Shown piece by piece: positions 5,415-7,981 of a DNA stretch of 7,981 bases (positions are counted from its first letter, which is position 1; each line of letters starts with the position of its first letter). Where the stretch lies: contig JAKLIE010000063.1 in assembly GCA_022709775.1 (NCBI GenBank), positions 1 to 7,981 of the forward strand, written 5' to 3'. Source of the DNA: Pseudomonadota bacterium. GTDB taxonomy: Bacteria; Pseudomonadota; Gammaproteobacteria; Burkholderiales; Casimicrobiaceae. The notes beneath the pieces are model-generated. The model worked only from the letters and a program-made list of their open reading frames with translations, had not been told where the DNA came from and ran no database searches. The translations under genes and the position numbers were made by a program.

Positions 5415-7223
5415 ATGCGACGAGCACTTCGCAGTCTGGCGTGGCTGGCATGGGGCTGGGGGCTTCCGCTGCTGGCCTCCGCGGCGCCCACCGATCCCGA
5501 TGCCAGCTGGGGGAATCACGGCGTGGCGGCCCTGCCGTCGAGCGACACGATGCTCGTCGGGCTGCAGGTCCTGGCGGACGGCGGTGCGCTGGTGGCACTC
5601 CTCACCTTCGCCGGAGGATCGTCGGCGTCGCGCGTCATACGCCTCGACGCGGCCGGGCGGGTGGACCCCGGGTTCGCCATCACGGGCGCGATCACCCCGC
5701 CTCCGGTTCCCTACACCGACTTCGGCGGCCTGGGCCTCCGCGCCGACGGCCGGATCAGCGTTCTGTGGCAGGGTCTCATATCGCAACCGGCCCCGAGCTT
5801 CGTCGTGTGCGACCGCTATTTCAGTCGTCACCTGGCGTCCGGCGTCCCCGACGCGTCGTTCGGCACGCAGGGCGTGCTGGCCATCGAAGATTCGACGTGC
5901 GCGTTCGGGAACGTGCTGGACAGCCAGGGCGCGAGCTACGGATACTCGAATCAGGGCGGGACGACTCCGAGGTCGTGGCTGGTCCGTGTTGCCGCCGACG
6001 GAACCGGGCTGCTTGCGACCCCGCCGTTCGGAACTCCCCTCTACGGATTCTCGTCGCTGACGATCGATCCGGCCGACCGGCTCGTGGCAGGCGTGTACCG
6101 ACGCGATGGCGAACGCGACGCCTTTTTCGTCGCGCGCAGCGGCGCGCCGGCCTTCGGCGCCGGCGGTGTCGGCCGCATCGAGGTGTTCGGCGAACTGCGC
6201 CAGCAAGGCGCCTTCGGCCTCGCCGATGGTCGAGTCGTGGCGTTCGGCGGCGCGAGCTCGCTGACACCGGACGGCGTGCGCCAGCCCGTGATCGCCCGGT
6301 TAACGCCGAGCGGCGCGCCTGATCCGGCGTTCGGGAACGGCGGCCTGGTCGTCCTGCCGCTCTCGTTGGTCACCGAGGCCGGTGCCGACCGGGTTCGCGT
6401 GCTCGCGCTGCCTGACGAGCGTCTCCTCGTCGTCGCCGACATCCAGACGACGCCGGGATCCACAGCGCCTTACCGTGTCGTCCTCGCCAGGCTTCAGCCT
6501 GACGGGCGCCTCGACGCGACGTTCGCCCGGGGCGGCGTGGCGAGCTTGCCGTTCGGCGACGCACGTCTGGCGCGGGGCGTGTCGAACATCCTCGCGGAGA
6601 GCGCCCCGGCACTCCGGCCGTCCGGCGAGATCGTCCTCCCGCTCTCGCTTCGCGACGTCGACGGCGTCGAGACCCTCGCCGTGGTGCAGCTCCAGGGCGG
6701 CGACCTCGCGCCACCGCTGCCGTTCGCGACGCGTCGCGCCGTCGAGTTCTTCCACGCCGGGTACGGCCACTACTTCATCAGCGCCGATGCCGACGAGATC
6801 GCGCACCTCGACGCGACGCCGTCGAGCGGCTGGCAGCGCACCGGGCGATCGTTCGACGTCTACGCGGGCGACCCGGCGCCGCTGTCACCGGTGTGCCGGT
6901 TCTGGAGCGACCAGACGTTCGCGCCGAGGTCGTCGCACTTCTACACGCCGTACGCCGTCGAGTGCGAGACCGTGAAGGCGAGCCCCGACTGGCGCTTCGA
7001 GCGCAACGCCTTCGAGCTCCGGTTGCCGGTGGGCGCCGAAGGCGCGCGCGATTGTCCGCCGGGGACGGTGCGCCTGCATCGCGCGTACAACAACATGATC
7101 ACCGGCGCGCCGAACCATCGCTACACGACCGACCCTTCCCTCCTCGACGCGATGATCGCGCAGGGCTGGACGATGGAAGGCGAGGCGGCGACACGGGTGT
7201 TCGCGTGCCTTCCGGCTCAATGA
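5415..7223 (+). CDS. Secreted delta-60 repeat (DUF5122-like) protein with C-terminal DUF5648-like domain
   Basis: A 602-residue exported protein of unknown function. Residues 1-23 are a signal peptide (MRRALRS, then a Trp/Leu-rich core, ASA before A24). Residues 26-434 carry repeats at about 60-residue spacing of the form 'DGR..v......vvRl.p.G..D.sFg..Gv': tails at 27-37 (DPDASWGNHGV), 83-91, 145-154 (PDASFGTQGV), about 197-212 (degenerate), 244-252, 303-311 (DPAFGNGGL) and 366-375 (LDATFARGGV). I count seven units, suggesting a beta-propeller. Residues 441-600 hold three DUF5648-type repeats with the aromatic 'hFYT...E......W...g..F' pattern (GHYFISADADE 451-461; SHFYTPYAVEC 507-517; HRYTTDPSLLD 568-578). 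Four cysteines (494, 517, 547, 598) could form disulfides outside the cytoplasm. There is no LPXTG, PEP-CTERM or autotransporter tail. It is transcribed alone, diverging from the operon and meeting dnaE2 tail to tail. Confidence 0.88.
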   Translation: MRRALRSLAWLAWGWGLPLLASAAPTDPDASWGNHGVAALPSSDTMLVGLQVLADGGALVALLTFAGGSSASRVIRLDAAGRVDPGFAITGAITPPPVPYTDFGGLGLRADGRISVLWQGLISQPAPSFVVCDRYFSRHLASGVPDASFGTQGVLAIEDSTCAFGNVLDSQGASYGYSNQGGTTPRSWLVRVAADGTGLLATPPFGTPLYGFSSLTIDPADRLVAGVYRRDGERDAFFVARSGAPAFGAGGVGRIEVFGELRQQGAFGLADGRVVAFGGASSLTPDGVRQPVIARLTPSGAPDPAFGNGGLVVLPLSLVTEAGADRVRVLALPDERLLVVADIQTTPGSTAPYRVVLARLQPDGRLDATFARGGVASLPFGDARLARGVSNILAESAPALRPSGEIVLPLSLRDVDGVETLAVVQLQGGDLAPPLPFATRRAVEFFHAGYGHYFISADADEIAHLDATPSSGWQRTGRSFDVYAGDPAPLSPVCRFWSDQTFAPRSSHFYTPYAVECETVKASPDWRFERNAFELRLPVGAEGARDCPPGTVRLHRAYNNMITGAPNHRYTTDPSLLDAMIAQGWTMEGEAATRVFACLPAQ

Positions 7224-7981
7224 AAGTCGCGCGACTTCGTGGGCAGCGAGCCCAATAGCGACGTGAGGTCGACCAACCGCCCGGCGATCAGGTGCACGAC
7301 TTCGCCTTCGCGCTCGACCCTGCCGTAGACGGCGAGGAGGCGCGAGCCCAGGAGCTCGCGGCGCTGGCGGTCGCCGAGGTCGCGCCAGACGATCACGTTG
7401 GTGCTGCCGGTCTCGTCCTCGAGCGTGACGAACACGACGCCGCTCGCGGTGTCGGGCCGCTGGCGTCCGGTCACGATGCCGGCGGTGCGCGCGAGGCGGC
7501 CGTGCGGCGTGCGCAGGACGTCGGCGGCGGTCGCGAGGCGCCGCTTCGCGAGCTCGTCGCGCAGCAGCGCGACCGGGTGGCGGCGCAGCGTGAGGCCGAG
7601 GCGGCGGTAGTCGGCGACGACGTCCTCGCCTTCGGTCGGCTCGGCGAGCTCCGCGCGCGTCTCGTCGAACCGGCTGCCGTCGAGGAGGGCGGGCAGCTTC
7701 TCGACGCCCGCGACGTCCCAGACCGCGGCGTGACGATGGCCGGTGAGGGAGGCAAGCGCGCCCGCGTCGGCGAGCGCATCGAGGTCGCGCCGGTCGAGGC
7801 GCGCGCGGCGCGCGAGGTCGGCGACGTCGGCGAACGGGCGCGTGCGGCGCGCTTCCTCGATGCGCTGCGCGCCGGCTTCGGCGAGGCCGCTCACCATGCG
7901 CAGGCCGAGCCGCAGGGCGGGACCGTGCAGGCCCCACTTCTCGGGGGGCGCCCCCCCACCCCCGCCCCCCCCCCCCCCCCG
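7217..7981 (-). CDS. dnaE2: Error-prone DNA polymerase III alpha subunit DnaE2 (ImuC), C-terminal part; runs off the right edge
   Basis: DnaE2 is the translesion polymerase of the ImuA-ImuB-DnaE2 mutasome, usually SOS-induced. Only its C-terminal quarter is here. The frame is open to the edge, and good matches begin near 7938 (EKWGLHGPALRLGLRMVSGL, reading leftwards), so the ATG at 7897 is internal. In order: helix-hairpin-helix region GLAEAGAQRIEEAR with DLARRARLDRRDLDALADAG (about 7891-7745); linker ADYRRLGLTLRRHPVALLRD (about 7612-7553); OB-fold with GIVTGRQRP, VVFVTLEDETGSTNVIVW and VVHLIAGRLVDL (about 7480-7265); and the characteristic C-terminal SRDFH just before the stop. A full protein is about 1000-1100 residues; the PHP and catalytic palm domains lie outside. 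imuA and imuB would be expected upstream, also outside. The stop overlaps that of the convergent delta-60 gene. The first 13 or so visible codons are poly-Gly/Pro and unreliable. Confidence 0.93.
   Translation of the reverse strand, partial: RGGGGGGGGGAPPEKWGLHGPALRLGLRMVSGLAEAGAQRIEEARRTRPFADVADLARRARLDRRDLDALADAGALASLTGHRHAAVWDVAGVEKLPALLDGSRFDETRAELAEPTEGEDVVADYRRLGLTLRRHPVALLRDELAKRRLATAADVLRTPHGRLARTAGIVTGRQRPDTASGVVFVTLEDETGSTNVIVWRDLGDRQRRELLGSRLLAVYGRVEREGEVVHLIAGRLVDLTSLLGSLPTKSRDFH
7943..7981. repeat. G/C homopolymer-rich low-complexity tract at the window end, probable artefact
   Basis: The tract consists of G6, C-G, C7, A, C5, G, C16 and a final G. Read on the dnaE2 strand it encodes a run of glycines followed by Ala-Pro-Pro, which does not resemble DnaE2. 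The position at the very end of the window, and the poly-G nature on one strand, fit low-quality read ends at a contig terminus. A natural slippery tract is less likely but not excluded. Confidence 0.7.

Noticed and set aside
4071..6206. 711-codon open frame on the - strand
   Set aside because: It shares the strand of the oxidoreductase in another frame and crosses the delta-60 gene antisense. The composition is Arg-rich with no domain signal.
4160..6322. 720-codon open frame on the + strand
   Set aside because: It runs antisense through the well-supported oxidoreductase and out of frame through the delta-60 gene. Its product is Arg/Ala/Asp-rich with no motifs, typical of a GC-bias shadow.
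5438..6720. DNA-level tandem repeat in the delta-60 gene
   Set aside because: The repeats are seen only in the protein pattern; the nucleotide sequence of the units has diverged, so no recent duplication is supported.

Overview
The window is very GC-rich, gene-dense bacterial chromosomal DNA. It most resembles a betaproteobacterium (Burkholderiales-like, perhaps an environmental or metagenome assembly). The grounds are an XdhC family protein, a DnaE2-type error-prone polymerase, DUF3047 and DUF5648 proteins, and strong G/C bias at third codon positions that produces long antisense shadow frames. I saw no tRNA or rRNA gene, CRISPR array, transposase, phage gene or plasmid function. The organism call is inference from gene content, not a phylogeny.

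Layout. Left edge: an XdhC-type molybdenum cofactor chaperone (+ strand), cut at its 5' end by the window edge, ending at 994. It converges, with an 18 bp gap, on a four-gene operon on the minus strand that occupies 5269 down to 1013. In order of transcription the operon encodes: a class I flavin disulfide oxidoreductase (MerA/LPD-like); a TVP38/TMEM64 (VTT) membrane protein; a fusion of a TIGR04283-type family 2 glycosyltransferase with a TIGR04282/DUF2064 CofC-like transferase; and an exported DUF3047 protein. The gaps are 2 bp, then two ATGA stop/start overlaps, so the four are almost certainly co-transcribed and translationally coupled. A 145 bp divergent spacer (5270-5414) follows. Then comes a single + strand gene for a secreted delta-60 repeat protein with a C-terminal DUF5648-like domain (5415-7223). 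Its stop overlaps the stop of a convergent dnaE2 (imuC) gene, of which only the 3' third or less is present before the right edge.

How they fit together. The operon is the most interesting part. It joins a redox enzyme, a membrane protein, two nucleotide-sugar/nucleotidyl-type transferase modules and a periplasmic protein. The two transferase families are the ones named for association with radical SAM/selenodomain and arsenosugar genes, so a role in making or exporting a modified small molecule or lipid is plausible, but no substrate can be read from this window. The delta-60 gene looks like a secreted seven-bladed beta-propeller closed by an N-terminal strand. The last 40 or so bases are nearly pure C (G on the coding strand) and are probably a sequencing or assembly artefact at a contig end. 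No gene-free stretch exceeds 300 bases.
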